Positions 1-8,514 of a stretch of DNA of 64,000 nucleotides are shown here, piece after piece. A program made the position numbers and the translations under genes. The notes under the pieces were generated by a model, which was given only the letters and a program-made list of their open reading frames with translations, did no database searches and had not been told where the DNA came from. Where the stretch lies: positions 1,116,001 to 1,180,000 of the forward strand of contig CAVSET010000006.1 of assembly GCA_963727075.1 (NCBI GenBank), read 5' to 3'. Position 1 is the first letter of the stretch; every line of letters begins with the position of its first letter. Origin of the DNA: Bog-756 sp963727075. Its GTDB lineage: Bacteria; Actinomycetota; Acidimicrobiia; Acidimicrobiales; RAAP-2.

Positions 1-875
1 ATGGCGACGGGCGAGGCGCCATGGTGCGGGGCGCGGAACGGTGGTCGGTCCATGAGTCCCGCTTCGACCCGCGCCAGGCCGGCGACCGAGTGCACCCGGG
101 TGACTTCCAAGGCCATCGGCCGGGGCAGCGGGGGCAACAGGCGGGGCAGCCGGGTGGCGAGCATGGTCTTGCCCGAACCGGGTGGGCCGACGAGGAGGAG
201 GTGATGCCCACCGGCTGCGGCGATCTCGAGTGCCCGGCGGGCCAGGCGCTGCCCCCTGACCTCCGACAGGTCAAACCCACAAGCCTCCGACAGGTCGAAC
301 CCAGCGGCCAGTTCCGAGGGCGGGCCCGACGCCACCCCGCCGGCGCCGATGGCCACGGTCGGAGGCCATGGACGGCGGCCCTGGAGGCGGTCGACCAACT
401 CCCGCAAGGTGTCGGAAGCTCTGATCTCGCCCACGCCGGCGAGCAGTGCCTCCTGGGCGCTCTCGGCGGGCACCACCAACCGGTGTTGGGCGAGCGCATC
501 AGCCAGGACCATGACGCCGGGCACGCCTCGCAGCGAGCCGTCGAGGCCGAGCTCACCCAGGAATGCCATTCCATCGATCGAGCCCTGGTCGAGCTCGCCC
601 GAGGCAACGAGCACGCCGACGGCGATGGGCAGGTCGAGCCCCGATCCTCCTTTGCGCATGCCCGAGGGAGCCAGGTTGACCGTGACCCGGCGAAGCGGCC
701 ACGGGAGCCCGCTGGACAGCAGTGCGGCCCGCACCCGGTCCCGGGCCTCCCTGACAGCGGCGTCGGGCAGGCCGACGACCGTGAACCCGGGTAGGCCGTT
801 GGACACATGGGCCTCGACCGAGACTTGCGTCCCGGCGATCCCGATGAGGACGGCGGAGGGAATGGCGGCGATCAT
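1..875 (-). CDS. comM: ComM/YifB-family Mg-chelatase-like AAA+ ATPase (C-terminus beyond left edge)
   Basis: The first 291 residues of a YifB/ComM protein, an AAA+ helicase-like ATPase linked to branch migration during natural transformation and recombination. The N-terminal ChlI-type domain is seen in VEAHVSNGLPGFTVVGLPD and in a segment MRKGGSGLDLPIAVG. The Walker A motif LLLVGPPGSGKTMLATRLP follows near residue 235, then the start of the Mg-chelatase ATPase domain up to the sequence edge. The ATG at 875 is chosen because GGAGA lies a few bases upstream and the family begins with a short hydrophobic strand (MIAAIPSAVLIG). Walker B and the C-terminal domain are outside the window. In actinobacteria comM usually sits beside yraN and dprA, and yraN is 1.2 kb away here. 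Confidence 0.93.
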   Translation of the reverse strand, partial: MIAAIPSAVLIGIAGTQVSVEAHVSNGLPGFTVVGLPDAAVREARDRVRAALLSSGLPWPLRRVTVNLAPSGMRKGGSGLDLPIAVGVLVASGELDQGSIDGMAFLGELGLDGSLRGVPGVMVLADALAQHRLVVPAESAQEALLAGVGEIRASDTLRELVDRLQGRRPWPPTVAIGAGGVASGPPSELAAGFDLSEACGFDLSEVRGQRLARRALEIAAAGGHHLLLVGPPGSGKTMLATRLPRLLPPLPRPMALEVTRVHSVAGLARVEAGLMDRPPFRAPHHGASPVA

Positions 876-1117
876 GGCGTCTCCGATCGAACGTCCCTGC
901 CCAGCTCGGACCGAGGGGCCAATCGAGCCCGAAGAGCCCGGCGGCAGCCCGAAAGGCTCGATCCAGCCAGTCAGGGATTCTCAGCGTGGGGAGCGCCGCA
1001 GTTCGACGGTGCGGGCGGCCGCTCGAAGCACCGGCGCACACCCTAGGAGGACGCTGTCACATCACCCGGCACCGCGGACTACATCATCGGGGCGCAGACC
1101 ACCCAGGGGCGGTCAGG

Positions 1118-1912
1118 TCAGCGGCCCTGGAACTCCGGATCGCGCTTCTGGACGAAGGCCGCGATGGCCTCGGCCGTGTCCTTGGTGCCGAAGTTGACCG
1201 ACTGCGAGCGGGTCTCCTCTTCGAGCGCCTGGTCCATCGAGATGTTGAGCGAGTTGTTGAGCATGGTCTTGGTCATGGAAAGGGCCAGCGGGGGCCCGGC
1301 GGCCAGGCGGCTGGCCCACTCCCCCACGAATTCGTCCAGCTGGTCGTCGGGCACCACCCGGTTGACCACACCGAACTCCGCCGCTTCGTGGGCGCTGATG
1401 ATGTCGGCGAAGAAGGCCAGCTCCTTGGCCCGGTGCATCCCGATGAAGCGGGGCAGCAGCCAGGACGCACCGAAGTCAATCGAGAGTCCGCGCCGAGAGA
1501 AGATCTGCGAGAACCGGGCCGACTCCGATGCCACCACAAGGTCGCAGCCGAGGGCCATGCTCATCCCCGCACCGGCGGCCACGCCTCCGACCTTGGCGAT
1601 GGTGGGCTTCGGGATGCGGTGCAGCCGGAGGGCCACGTCGCCCAAGGCGCGCATCTGGACCAGGTAGGGGTCGCCGGGTCGGCCGGCCACGTCGCTGGCG
1701 TCCCCGAGGTCGGCGCCCGAGCAGAAGGCACCCCCGGCCCCGGTGAGCACCATGACCCGGTCGTGGCGATCGGTGGCCACGTTGTCGAAGGTGGCAAGTA
1801 GTTCCCGCCACATCACGCCGTTGGCTGCGTTCTTGCGGGCCGGGCGGTTCATGGTCACCGTGACCACGCCGTCCTTCCGGTCCACGATCAAGGTCTCGAG
1901 CTCAGTCGGCAT
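1118..1912 (-). CDS. Enoyl-CoA hydratase/isomerase family protein
   Basis: Crotonase-fold enzyme of 264 residues, the normal family length. It would hydrate a trans-2-enoyl-CoA or act as a related isomerase in beta-oxidation or branched acid breakdown. The crotonase signature is visible: a VTVTMNRPARKNA strand, the GAFCSGADL oxyanion segment near residue 65 and AKVGGVAAGAGMSMALGCDL near residue 105. The usual catalytic Glu pair is not obvious in the second segment, so the exact reaction is open. ATG 1912 is supported by TAGGCT exactly six bases upstream (leaderless style). It lies downstream of yraN, separated by a short tandem repeat, and is probably an independent transcript. Confidence 0.9.
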   Translation of the reverse strand: MPTELETLIVDRKDGVVTVTMNRPARKNAANGVMWRELLATFDNVATDRHDRVMVLTGAGGAFCSGADLGDASDVAGRPGDPYLVQMRALGDVALRLHRIPKPTIAKVGGVAAGAGMSMALGCDLVVASESARFSQIFSRRGLSIDFGASWLLPRFIGMHRAKELAFFADIISAHEAAEFGVVNRVVPDDQLDEFVGEWASRLAAGPPLALSMTKTMLNNSLNISMDQALEEETRSQSVNFGTKDTAEAIAAFVQKRDPEFQGR

Positions 1913-1918
1913 GCGGGA

Positions 1919-1924
1919 AGCCTA
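1919..1924 (-). promoter_or_regulatory. -10 box TAGGCT of the enoyl-CoA hydratase gene
   Basis: TAGGCT is followed by six bases and then ATG at 1912, so transcription would start at or beside the A of the start codon. No Shine-Dalgarno sequence is needed or seen. No convincing -35 box. Confidence 0.55.
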
Positions 1925-1980
1925 GGAGAAAGCCGATCCGGGCTCGGGACCCGGAGGGATGGACCAGACCAGCTCCAACT

Positions 1981-2048
1981 GGCTCCACTCCGGGAGGACC
2001 GCCGGCTCCACTCCGGAGGACCGCCGGCTCCACTCCGGGAGGACCGCC
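1981..2048. repeat. Three tandem 22-23 bp repeats
   Basis: Three head-to-tail copies of GGCTCCACTCCGGGAGGACC followed by GCC. The middle copy lacks one G of the GGG run, giving 23, 22 and 23 bp. They fill the gap between the end of yraN and the promoter of the enoyl-CoA hydratase gene. Each unit contains the short palindrome CTCCGGGAG, so the array could form a series of small hairpins at the 3' end of the yraN transcript. Function unknown. Confidence 0.85.
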
Positions 2049-2066
2049 GGCTCGCGCCCGATCAGC

Positions 2067-2498
2067 TCAGAACGCTCCCTCGATGACCTCGACCCGGCCG
2101 GATGTGATCGAGACCACGTCGAAGCGGAGCTCGACCCGATCACGGCCCGATGCCGGAACGAGCTCGGAGAGCCATCGAGTGGCCAGGCGACGGATCCGGC
2201 GCTGCTTGGCGGGGAGAACCGCCTCGGCCCCGGTCCCGAACCGGTCGCTGGAGCGGACCTTGACCTCGCAGAAGGCGACCGTCCTCCCCTGCGCCACGAT
2301 GAGGTCCACCTCGCCCTCCCGACGGCGCCAGTTCCGTTCGAGCACGTCGTAGCCGTGGTCCTCGTACCAGCGGGCGGCCAGGGACTCCCCGTGGGAGCCG
2401 AGGGCCCGACGGGGGTCGCGGGACGGACCGGGGTCCGAAGGGCTCGGGCCCGGGCCGGACGAGTCCCTGGGCGGGCGCGACGAGGCGCCCGCGGTCAC
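2067..2498 (-). CDS. yraN: YraN/UPF0102 family protein (Holliday-junction-resolvase-like nuclease fold)
   Basis: 143 residues. The UPF0102 core is clear: ESLAARWYEDHGYDVLERNWR, then REGEVDLIVAQGRTVAFCEVK with the E/D...E-x-K nuclease-like motif (GEVDLI ... FCEVKVR), then a helix that contains a KQRRI motif. The first 40 residues are a Pro/Ser-rich extension. The family is thought to be an endonuclease-fold protein of unknown precise role, often near comM and dprA. GTG 2498 overlaps the stop of the DUF2469 gene by four bases (GTGA), so the two are translationally coupled. Confidence 0.9.
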   Translation of the reverse strand: MTAGASSRPPRDSSGPGPSPSDPGPSRDPRRALGSHGESLAARWYEDHGYDVLERNWRRREGEVDLIVAQGRTVAFCEVKVRSSDRFGTGAEAVLPAKQRRIRRLATRWLSELVPASGRDRVELRFDVVSITSGRVEVIEGAF

Positions 2499-2788
2499 AG
2501 GTCCTTTTCGGGCAGCCGTTCGATGTTGACGTCCCGAAAGGTGAGGATCCTCACCGACGGCACGAAGCGGGCCGGCCGGTACATGTCCCAGACCCAGGCG
2601 TCATCGAGCTGGACCTCGAGGCAGGCCGGCGTGGAGTCGGAGCGCACCGTGACCTCGACGCGGTTGGCCAGGTAGAAGCGGCGCTCGGTCTCGACCACGT
2701 AGGAGAAGAGCGGCAGGACCGTCCGGTACTCCTGGACCAGCGCCAGCTCGATCTCGGACTCGTAGCGCTCCAGGTCCTCTTCACTCAT
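2495..2788 (-). CDS. DUF2469 family protein
   Basis: A short acidic protein, 97 residues from ATG 2788 (or 99 from GTG 2794). It matches the actinobacterial DUF2469 family by its opening MSEEDLERYESEIELALVQE and the segment LFSYVVETERRFYLAN. The family is almost confined to actinobacteria and sits beside rplS, rnhB and yraN, but its biochemical role is not known. ATGAGTGA occurs twice in tandem at the start, so either start could be used. It is followed by yraN with a four-base overlap. It is a good marker for the phylum. Confidence 0.9.
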   Translation of the reverse strand: MSEEDLERYESEIELALVQEYRTVLPLFSYVVETERRFYLANRVEVTVRSDSTPACLEVQLDDAWVWDMYRPARFVPSVRILTFRDVNIERLPEKDL

Positions 2789-2885
2789 GGTCACTCATGG
2801 CAGGCGGTCCACATCGACCGAGGGTACCGGCGGCCCGTCGGGGACCATCCGCCCGGGCCCCTCAGGGGTGGGCCCACCGCGCCAC

Positions 2886-3239
2886 TCAAGGATGCGCAGC
2901 CCGGCGCTCCTTGATCTTCGCCGCCTTCCCGTGACGATCGCGCAGGTAGTAGAGCTTGGCCCGGCGGACGTCGCCCAGCGAGACCACCTCGGTCCGGGCG
3001 ATGACCGGGGAGTGGACCGGGAAGGTGCGCTCCACCCCCACGCCGAAGCTGACCTTGCGGACGGTGAAGGTCTCGCGCACCCCGGTCCCCTGGCGCCGCA
3101 CCACCGCGCCCTGGAAGACCTGGATCCGCTCGCGGGTCCCCTCCACCACCCGCACGTGGACCTTGACGGTGTCCCCCGGGCGGAAGTCGGGGACGTCATC
3201 CCGGAGGCTGTCACGATCGATGGTGTCGGTCGGGTTCAT
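2886..3239 (-). CDS. rplS: 50S ribosomal protein L19
   Basis: 117 residues, typical for L19, a large-subunit protein at the 30S-50S interface. Diagnostic segments are FRPGDTVKVHVRVVEGTRER, a run through IQVFQGAVVRRQG, and SPVIARTEVVSLGDVRRAKL ending in a basic tail. ATG 3239 is preceded by GGAAAG and gives the expected N-terminus MNPTDTIDRDSLR. An in-frame upstream extension of 40 Arg/Pro-rich residues is rejected. A 135-base leader separates it from trmD; no defined RNA element could be recognised there. The lepB and rnhB genes that often follow rplS in actinobacteria are absent here. Confidence 0.96.
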   Translation of the reverse strand: MNPTDTIDRDSLRDDVPDFRPGDTVKVHVRVVEGTRERIQVFQGAVVRRQGTGVRETFTVRKVSFGVGVERTFPVHSPVIARTEVVSLGDVRRAKLYYLRDRHGKAAKIKERRAAHP

Positions 3240-3374
3240 GGGGCGCGTCTTTCCACGGATCGGTCGAACTCTCCTCCGTCGGGCGCCACCACCCGGCCGC
3301 TCGGGCCCGGGCCACGGACGCCGGTCCGGGATGGGCCTTCGCCGCAGGACCGGTCTCACCGGCGCCGACGAAGC

Positions 3375-4145
3375 TCACCAATGGTAGCCGTGATCCCGCA
3401 ACAGGCGCACTTCACCCTGGTCGGCGAGGAGGGCGACCTCCTCCTCGGTCAACCCGCCCCGGGCGGCGATCAGGTCGGGCCGACGTTCGAGGGTGCGGGC
3501 CAGGGCCCGGGACCGCCGCCAGCGCTCGATGTGCCCGTGGTCCCCCGAGCGCAGCACCTCGGGCACCCCCCAGCCGCGGAAGGTCGCCGGCCGGGTGAAC
3601 TGGGGGTACTCGAGCAGCCCGGAGCTGAAGCTCTCGTCCGTCGCCGACAGCTCGTTCCCGAGCACCCCGGGGCGCAGACGGGTCACCGACTCCACCACCA
3701 CCAGGGCGGCCAGCTCGCCGCCGGCCAGCACGTAGTCCCCCACCGACAGCTCCTCGTCGGCCAGGTGGTCGGAGACCCGCTGGTCGATTCCCTCGTAGCG
3801 CCCACACAGGAGCGAGAAGCCGTCCGGCCCTCGGGCGAGGTCGTCCGCCACCCGCTGGTCGAACAGCCGCCCGGAGGGCGACAGCAAGATGAGCGGCCGG
3901 GGCAGCCCGTCGGGGTGCGATGCCACCTGCTCCACCGAGCGGAACACCGGCTCGGGCGCCAGCACCATGCCGGCCCCCCCTCCGAAGGGGGCGTCGTCGA
4001 CCGACCGGTGCGGGTCGTCAGCCGCTTCCCGCAGGTCGTGGGTGCGGAGGTCGATCAAGCCCTGTGACCGGGCCCGACCGAGGATGGAGGCCTCGGCATA
4101 GCGCTCGATGACCTCGGGGAAGATGGTGAAAACGTCGATCCTCAT
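3375..4145 (-). CDS. trmD: tRNA (guanine-N1)-methyltransferase TrmD
   Basis: 256 residues. TrmD is the SPOUT methyltransferase that makes m1G37 in tRNA and prevents +1 frameshifting. Seen directly: MRIDVFTIFPEVIERY at the start, HRSVDDAPFGGGAGMVLAPE near residue 50, the knot region LLCGRYEGIDQRV, and VGDYVLAGGELAALVV followed by RLRPGVLGNE. The knot motifs that bind SAM (GRYEG and DYVLxGGE) are intact. It lies between rimM (48-base gap) and rplS in the classic rpsP-rimM-trmD-rplS order. Confidence 0.97.
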   Translation of the reverse strand: MRIDVFTIFPEVIERYAEASILGRARSQGLIDLRTHDLREAADDPHRSVDDAPFGGGAGMVLAPEPVFRSVEQVASHPDGLPRPLILLSPSGRLFDQRVADDLARGPDGFSLLCGRYEGIDQRVSDHLADEELSVGDYVLAGGELAALVVVESVTRLRPGVLGNELSATDESFSSGLLEYPQFTRPATFRGWGVPEVLRSGDHGHIERWRRSRALARTLERRPDLIAARGGLTEEEVALLADQGEVRLLRDHGYHW

Positions 4146-4192
4146 GGGGTGGGCGACGGCGCAGGTGGCCGGGGAGGCATGACCGGCGCCGC

Positions 4193-4729
4193 TCAGGCCA
4201 GGTCGACCAGGCCGTCGGGGACGTCGACGACGATCCTCTGCCCGGGCTCGGAGCTGACCACGAACGTCAGGGGGATGAGCACTCCACCCTCGAGGACCAG
4301 CAGGTCACTGGCGGGGTTGGCCTCGACGGCCTCGACCGTCCCGAGCACCCGACCGGCCACGTCCTCGACCCGGCTGCCGATCAGCTCGTGCACCCAGAGC
4401 ACGTCGGGGTCCTCCAACGGGGCCGCGAACAGCTCGGTGCCCCGGAGCGCCTCGGCGGCATCGATCCCGGTGACCCCCAGGAAGCTGACGATGAACCGCC
4501 CCCGGTGCGGCGCGGACCGGTCCACCCGGAGCTCCCGGTGGCCGGCCCGGAGCACCGAGCCCGGAGCCACCCGCTCGTGGCGGTTGGTGGTCAACGCCAC
4601 GATCACCTCCCCGCCCAGGCCGTGCGGCTTCACGATGTGCCCGACCTCCAGCAGTTCGTGGCCTTCGGCCACCGGACCCGGGGCGGCATCGCCGCCACCG
4701 CCGTGACGGTGGGCGGGGTCAGGCGACAA
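4193..4729 (-). CDS. rimM: 16S rRNA processing protein RimM
   Basis: RimM assists maturation of the 30S head and binds S19. The N-terminal RimM domain opens LEVGHIVKPHGLGGEVIVAL, followed by RHERVAPGSVLRAGHRELRV and SFLGVTGIDAAEALRGTELF. The C-terminal PRC-barrel shows VHELIGSRVEDVAGRVLGTV and a closing DVPDGLVDLA. There is no ATG near the conserved start. TTG 4729 has GAGGT seven bases upstream and gives 178 residues; GTG 4672 gives 159 and is the alternative. It begins eleven bases after the KH protein stop. Confidence 0.93.
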   Translation of the reverse strand: MSPDPAHRHGGGGDAAPGPVAEGHELLEVGHIVKPHGLGGEVIVALTTNRHERVAPGSVLRAGHRELRVDRSAPHRGRFIVSFLGVTGIDAAEALRGTELFAAPLEDPDVLWVHELIGSRVEDVAGRVLGTVEAVEANPASDLLVLEGGVLIPLTFVVSSEPGQRIVVDVPDGLVDLA

Positions 4730-4739
4730 CTCGGTGACC

Positions 4740-5078
4740 TCAGTCGTCTTCGATGTCCACGTTGGTCCGAACCCCGTCGCGGGCGCCGGCGGCGGCCACC
4801 ACCGTGCGGATGGCCTGGGCCACCCGGCCCCGCCGGCCGATGACCCGGCCCATGTCGTCGGGGGCCACATGGACGCGGAAGCGGACCGAGTCCCCGCGCT
4901 CCTCGGTGTTGATGACCACGGACTCGGGATCGGTCGTGATGGAGCTGACCAGGTAGCTGACGACGGCCAGCGGCGTCCCGCCCGACACCCGGTTGCCGGC
5001 GTCGTCGTCCTCGTGGCCGTCCAGGTCGTCGATGGTGTTGACGTCGTCCGCCGAGTCCACCGCCATCTCGTCGGTCAC
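4740..5078 (-). CDS. khpA: KH-domain RNA-binding protein KhpA
   Basis: 112 residues. The C-terminal half is a single KH domain of the KhpA type: the strand VVINTEERGDSVRFRVHV followed by APDDMGRVIGRRGRVAQAIR, which holds the G-x-x-G loop (GRRG). KhpA, usually with KhpB, binds RNA and affects cell division and elongation in other bacteria. An acidic N-terminal stretch of about 30 residues precedes the core (family members are usually near 75-80 residues). GTG 5078 overlaps the rpsP stop by four bases (GTGA). The position between rpsP and rimM is standard. Confidence 0.93.
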   Translation of the reverse strand: MTDEMAVDSADDVNTIDDLDGHEDDDAGNRVSGGTPLAVVSYLVSSITTDPESVVINTEERGDSVRFRVHVAPDDMGRVIGRRGRVAQAIRTVVAAAGARDGVRTNVDIEDD

Positions 5079-5362
5079 TTGGCCGCCTTGGCCGTGGCGA
5101 ACTCGTCCAGGGCACCGGACTTCTTGAGCAGCTTCTCGACCCGCTCGGTGGGCGTCGCCCCCTGGGAGAGCCAGTGGACGGCCTTGGCGTTGTCGATCTC
5201 GATGACGGCGTCGGGCTCGGCCGCCGACTTGCCGCGGGGGGCGTACGTGCCCACGATCTCGATGAACCGGCCGTTCCGGGGCGAGCGGCTGTCGGCCGCC
5301 ACCAGTCGGTAGGTCGGTTGCTTCTTCTTCCCGATCCGCACCAGGCGGAGCTTTACGGCCAC
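5075..5362 (-). CDS. rpsP: 30S ribosomal protein S16
   Basis: 95 residues. Begins VAVKLRLVRIGKKKQPTYRL, the classic S16 N-terminus, followed by DSRSPRNGRFIEIVGTYAP and the region AVHWLSQGATPTERVEKLL. GTG 5362 is chosen because AGAGGAG lies five bases upstream and because family members begin M-A-V-K-(I/L)-R-L. First gene of the rpsP-khpA-rimM-trmD-rplS run; a hairpin separates it from ffh upstream. Confidence 0.97.
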   Translation of the reverse strand: MAVKLRLVRIGKKKQPTYRLVAADSRSPRNGRFIEIVGTYAPRGKSAAEPDAVIEIDNAKAVHWLSQGATPTERVEKLLKKSGALDEFATAKAAK

Positions 5363-5411
5363 GGTCACTCCTCTGCATTCTGTCGATTGCGCCCGACAGT
5401 CTCCCACCAAA

Positions 5412-5439
5412 GCCGGGGCGGCCTGCAATCGGCCCCGGC
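5412..5439 (-). terminator. Hairpin between ffh and rpsP
   Basis: GCCGGGGC and GCCCCGGC form an eight-base perfect stem around a 12-base loop, 64-91 bases after the ffh stop on the minus strand. No U tract follows, as is common for terminator-like hairpins in GC-rich actinobacteria. Confidence 0.5.
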
Positions 5440-5502
5440 GAGGGCGGCGGCAGCCTCGGTGGAGGGACGGTTCCGGGCTCGGTTGCCCGTCTCGGAGAGC
5501 GG

Positions 5503-7077
5503 TCAGCGGGCCTTGGGGGTGACCCGCCCACCCCCTTTGCCCTTCTTCCGGCCCTTCCCCTTCGCCTTGGACGCACCCCTGGTCCCTCCGCCGTTGCGGG
5601 CACCGGGAGGAGCCATCCCGCCGGTGCCCATCGCCCCCGCCCCGAGAGCCCCGGCCTCACCGGCCATCCCCGGGAACCCGCCCATGTCGCCGGCCGCGCC
5701 CACCCCGGCCAGCTCGTCCAGAGCCCGTGGCGACAGCTTGGGACCGCGCCCGAGCATCCCGCCCAGGGCCCCGCCCATGCCGCCCATGCCGCCCTTGCCG
5801 ATCCCCTTCATCATCTTGCGCATCTCCTTGAACTGCTTGAGGAGGGTGTTCACGTCCGAGGTGGCGGTCCCGCTCCCGTTGGCGATGCGGACCCGGCGCG
5901 AGCCGTCGATGATGGCCGGGTCGACTCGCTCGGCCGGCGTCATGGAGCGGATGATGGCCTCGACCCGGCCGATCTCCCGGTCGTCGATCGACTCGGACGC
6001 CTGCTTCAGGTCCTTCGGCATGCCCGGGAGCATGGAGAGCATCCCCGACATCGATCCCATCTTCTTCACCTGCTGGAGCTGCTCCAGGAAGTCCTCGAGG
6101 GTGAACCGGCCCTCGAGCATGGCGGCCGCCCCCTTGGTGGCGACCTCCTTGTCCATGGTCCGCTCGGCCTGCTCGATGAGACTGAGGACGTCACCCATCC
6201 CGAGGATGCGGTCGGCCATCCGGTCCGGGTGGAACAGGTCGAAGTCGTCGAGCTTCTCCCCGGTCGAGGCGAAGGCGATGGGCCGGCCCACCACCTCTTT
6301 GACCGAGAGGGCGGCGCCACCCCGGGCGTCGCCGTCGAGCTTGGTGAGGATGACCCCGTCGAGGGAGAGGGTCTGGTGGAAGGCGACCGCGGTGGACACG
6401 GCGTCCTGGCCGGTCATGGCGTCGATGACCAGGAAGGTGTAGTGGGGGTCGACCGCTCCGGCGATCCGCCGGACCTCCTCCATCAGGTCCTCGTCGATGG
6501 CCAGGCGGCCGGCCGTGTCCACCACCACGACGTCCCGACCGAGACGACGGGCCTCCTCGACGCCGGCGGCGGCCACGGCCACCGGGTCGCTCGGCTCGCT
6601 GAACACGCTGATCCCGGCCTGCGCCCCGAGCAGCCGGAGCTGTTCCACGGCCGCCGGCCGCTGCAGGTCGGCCCCGACCAGCAACGGGTTGCGACCCTGC
6701 TGCTTGAACCAGCGGGCCAGCTTGGCCGACGTGGTGGTCTTGCCCGATCCCTGTAGACCGGCCAGCAGCACCACGGTGGGGGGCCGGCCGGCGTAGGTGA
6801 CCCGGAGCGTCTCGCCACCGAGGATTCCGACCAGCTCCTCGTTGACGATCTTCACGACCTGCTGGCCGGGGCTCAGTGCCTGGGAGAGCTCGAGCCCGAC
6901 GCACCGGCGGCGCACGGCCTCGGTGAAGCCCCGGACCACGCCGATCTCGACGTCGGCCTCGAGGAGAGCAGTGCGGATCTCGCGGAGGACCTCGTCGACA
7001 TCGGCGTCGGTCAGCCGGCCGCGGTTGCGGAGCCGGGTGAGGATCCCCTCGAAGCGATCGGTCAGGCTCTCGAACAT
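5503..7077 (-). CDS. ffh: Signal recognition particle protein Ffh (SRP54)
   Basis: 524 residues. The GTPase of the signal recognition particle, which binds signal peptides and 4.5S RNA and docks on FtsY. N domain MFESLTDRFEGILTRLRNRG. G1 motif LLAGLQGSGKTTTSAKLA near residue 110, then DLQRPAAVEQL, VVVDTAGRLAIDEDL and VILTKLDGDARGGAALS. The M domain is methionine-rich (KKMGSMSGMLSMLPGMP) and carries the RNA-binding RRVRIANGSGT. The C-terminus is a Gly/Ala/Lys-rich tail. It starts 12 bases after ftsY ends, so the SRP and its receptor are probably co-transcribed. Confidence 0.97.
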   Translation of the reverse strand: MFESLTDRFEGILTRLRNRGRLTDADVDEVLREIRTALLEADVEIGVVRGFTEAVRRRCVGLELSQALSPGQQVVKIVNEELVGILGGETLRVTYAGRPPTVVLLAGLQGSGKTTTSAKLARWFKQQGRNPLLVGADLQRPAAVEQLRLLGAQAGISVFSEPSDPVAVAAAGVEEARRLGRDVVVVDTAGRLAIDEDLMEEVRRIAGAVDPHYTFLVIDAMTGQDAVSTAVAFHQTLSLDGVILTKLDGDARGGAALSVKEVVGRPIAFASTGEKLDDFDLFHPDRMADRILGMGDVLSLIEQAERTMDKEVATKGAAAMLEGRFTLEDFLEQLQQVKKMGSMSGMLSMLPGMPKDLKQASESIDDREIGRVEAIIRSMTPAERVDPAIIDGSRRVRIANGSGTATSDVNTLLKQFKEMRKMMKGIGKGGMGGMGGALGGMLGRGPKLSPRALDELAGVGAAGDMGGFPGMAGEAGALGAGAMGTGGMAPPGARNGGGTRGASKAKGKGRKKGKGGGRVTPKAR

Positions 7078-7089
7078 GAGTGCTTCAGG

Positions 7090-8514
7090 CTACAGGAGGA
7101 CCGGTGGGACGGGACCGCCCCGACCGCTTCGGCGGGGACGTTCGGGGAGCCGGGCTCGGAGGTATCCGGGATCCGAGCAGCCGGGGTCAGAACAGACCGC
7201 GTCGACGAACGCCACCGGATCGAAGTCGATCAGGTCGTCCACTCCTTCGCCGAGACCGACCAGCTTGACCGGCAGGCCCAGCTCGCTCTGGATGGCGACG
7301 ACGATCCCGCCCTTGGCCGTGCCGTCCAGCTTGGTCAGGACCACACCCGACACCTCCACCGCCTCGAGGAACACCTTGGCCTGAGCCAGCCCGTTCTGGC
7401 CGGTGGTGGCGTCGAGGACAAGGAGCACCTCCCTCACCCGCCCGGGATGACGGTCGGCCACCCGCCGGATCTTCTTCAACTCCTCGATGAGGTTCACCTT
7501 GTTGTGCAGCCGGCCGGCGGTGTCGGCCAGGACCACGCCATGGCCCTTGGAGGCGGCCCGCTGCACGGCGTCGAACACCACCGCGCTCGGGTCGCCGCCC
7601 TCCGATCCACGGACGATGTCGGCGTCGGCCCGGGCGGCCCACAAGGACAGCTGCTCACCGGCGGCCGCCCGGAAGGTGTCCGCGGCCGCCAGGAGCACCC
7701 GGGTTCCCGAGGCGGCCATCCGGTTGGCCACCTTCCCGACCGTCGTCGTCTTGCCCACCCCGTTCACGCCGACGAACAGCCAGACGTCGACCGGGCGATC
7801 GTCGGCTGCTTCGGCTCCGTCGGCTGCTTCGGCTCCGTCGGCTCCCTCGGGGTGGCCGTCCGACCCCGGGCCGCCCGACCCCGGACCGGCCGCCGAGCCC
7901 GTGCCGGGCAGGGCGAGTGTGGCATCGGCGGTGGAGAGCAGTGACACCAGGTCGGCCTTCAGGGCCTCGACCAAGGCGTCGGGACCGACGATCTCGCCGC
8001 TCTTGACCCGGGCCCGCAGGTCGTCGAGGAGCGTGTCGGTGGCACCCACCCCGACATCGGCCCGGATGAGCGCCTCCTCCAGGTCGTCCCAGGTGGCCGT
8101 ATCGACCTTCCCTCTCGACCTGACCGAACCCAGGTAGCCCGAGAGCAGACCCCGGGCCTTGCCCAGCCGGCTCCGGAACGAGGCCGGCTCGACGGGCTCG
8201 GCGGACGGTGCCGGCTCGGGCGGCGCCATGGTCTCGGGCGGAGCCATGGTCTCGGGCCGAGCCATGGTGTCGGCCGCCGCCACGGTCGCGGCCGGTTCGG
8301 TCGGCTCGACCAGGTGGGTGGCCTCGGCGCTCCGGGCCAGCTCGATGTCGGTGGGGACGTCGCTGACCACCTCGCCCGGTGGGACCCGTTCCCTGACCCC
8401 CCTCCCCCGCACCCGCAGTCCGACCACGACCCCCCCGCCCACGATGAGCAACGGGACGGCGACGACCAGACCGATGATCACGTCCGAGCCGGCGGAGGCC
8501 AGCAGGGACATCAC
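7090..8514 (-). CDS. ftsY: Signal recognition particle receptor FtsY
   Basis: 474 residues. Membrane receptor for Ffh-ribosome complexes. A single N-terminal membrane segment (residues 10-32, VIIGLVVAVPLLIVGGGVVV) replaces the amphipathic helix of enterobacteria, as in other actinobacteria. An acidic Ala/Glu/Pro linker follows, with METMAPPE-like repeats. The NG domain shows WLFVGVNGVGKTTTVGKVAN, AADTFRAAAGEQLSLW, VVLADTAGRLHNK and GVVLTKLDGTAKGGIVVAI. Inside the G domain region, short DGAEAADGAEAADD repeats form an extra acidic insert before the P-loop. GTG 8514 overlaps the smc stop by four bases. Confidence 0.96.
   Translation of the reverse strand: MMSLLASAGSDVIIGLVVAVPLLIVGGGVVVGLRVRGRGVRERVPPGEVVSDVPTDIELARSAEATHLVEPTEPAATVAAADTMARPETMAPPETMAPPEPAPSAEPVEPASFRSRLGKARGLLSGYLGSVRSRGKVDTATWDDLEEALIRADVGVGATDTLLDDLRARVKSGEIVGPDALVEALKADLVSLLSTADATLALPGTGSAAGPGSGGPGSDGHPEGADGAEAADGAEAADDRPVDVWLFVGVNGVGKTTTVGKVANRMAASGTRVLLAAADTFRAAAGEQLSLWAARADADIVRGSEGGDPSAVVFDAVQRAASKGHGVVLADTAGRLHNKVNLIEELKKIRRVADRHPGRVREVLLVLDATTGQNGLAQAKVFLEAVEVSGVVLTKLDGTAKGGIVVAIQSELGLPVKLVGLGEGVDDLIDFDPVAFVDAVCSDPGCSDPGYLRARLPERPRRSGRGGPVPPVLL

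Noticed and set aside
3240..3374. rplS leader as a riboswitch or L19-binding RNA
   Set aside because: No recognisable structure or known leader motif; only a GC-rich gap.
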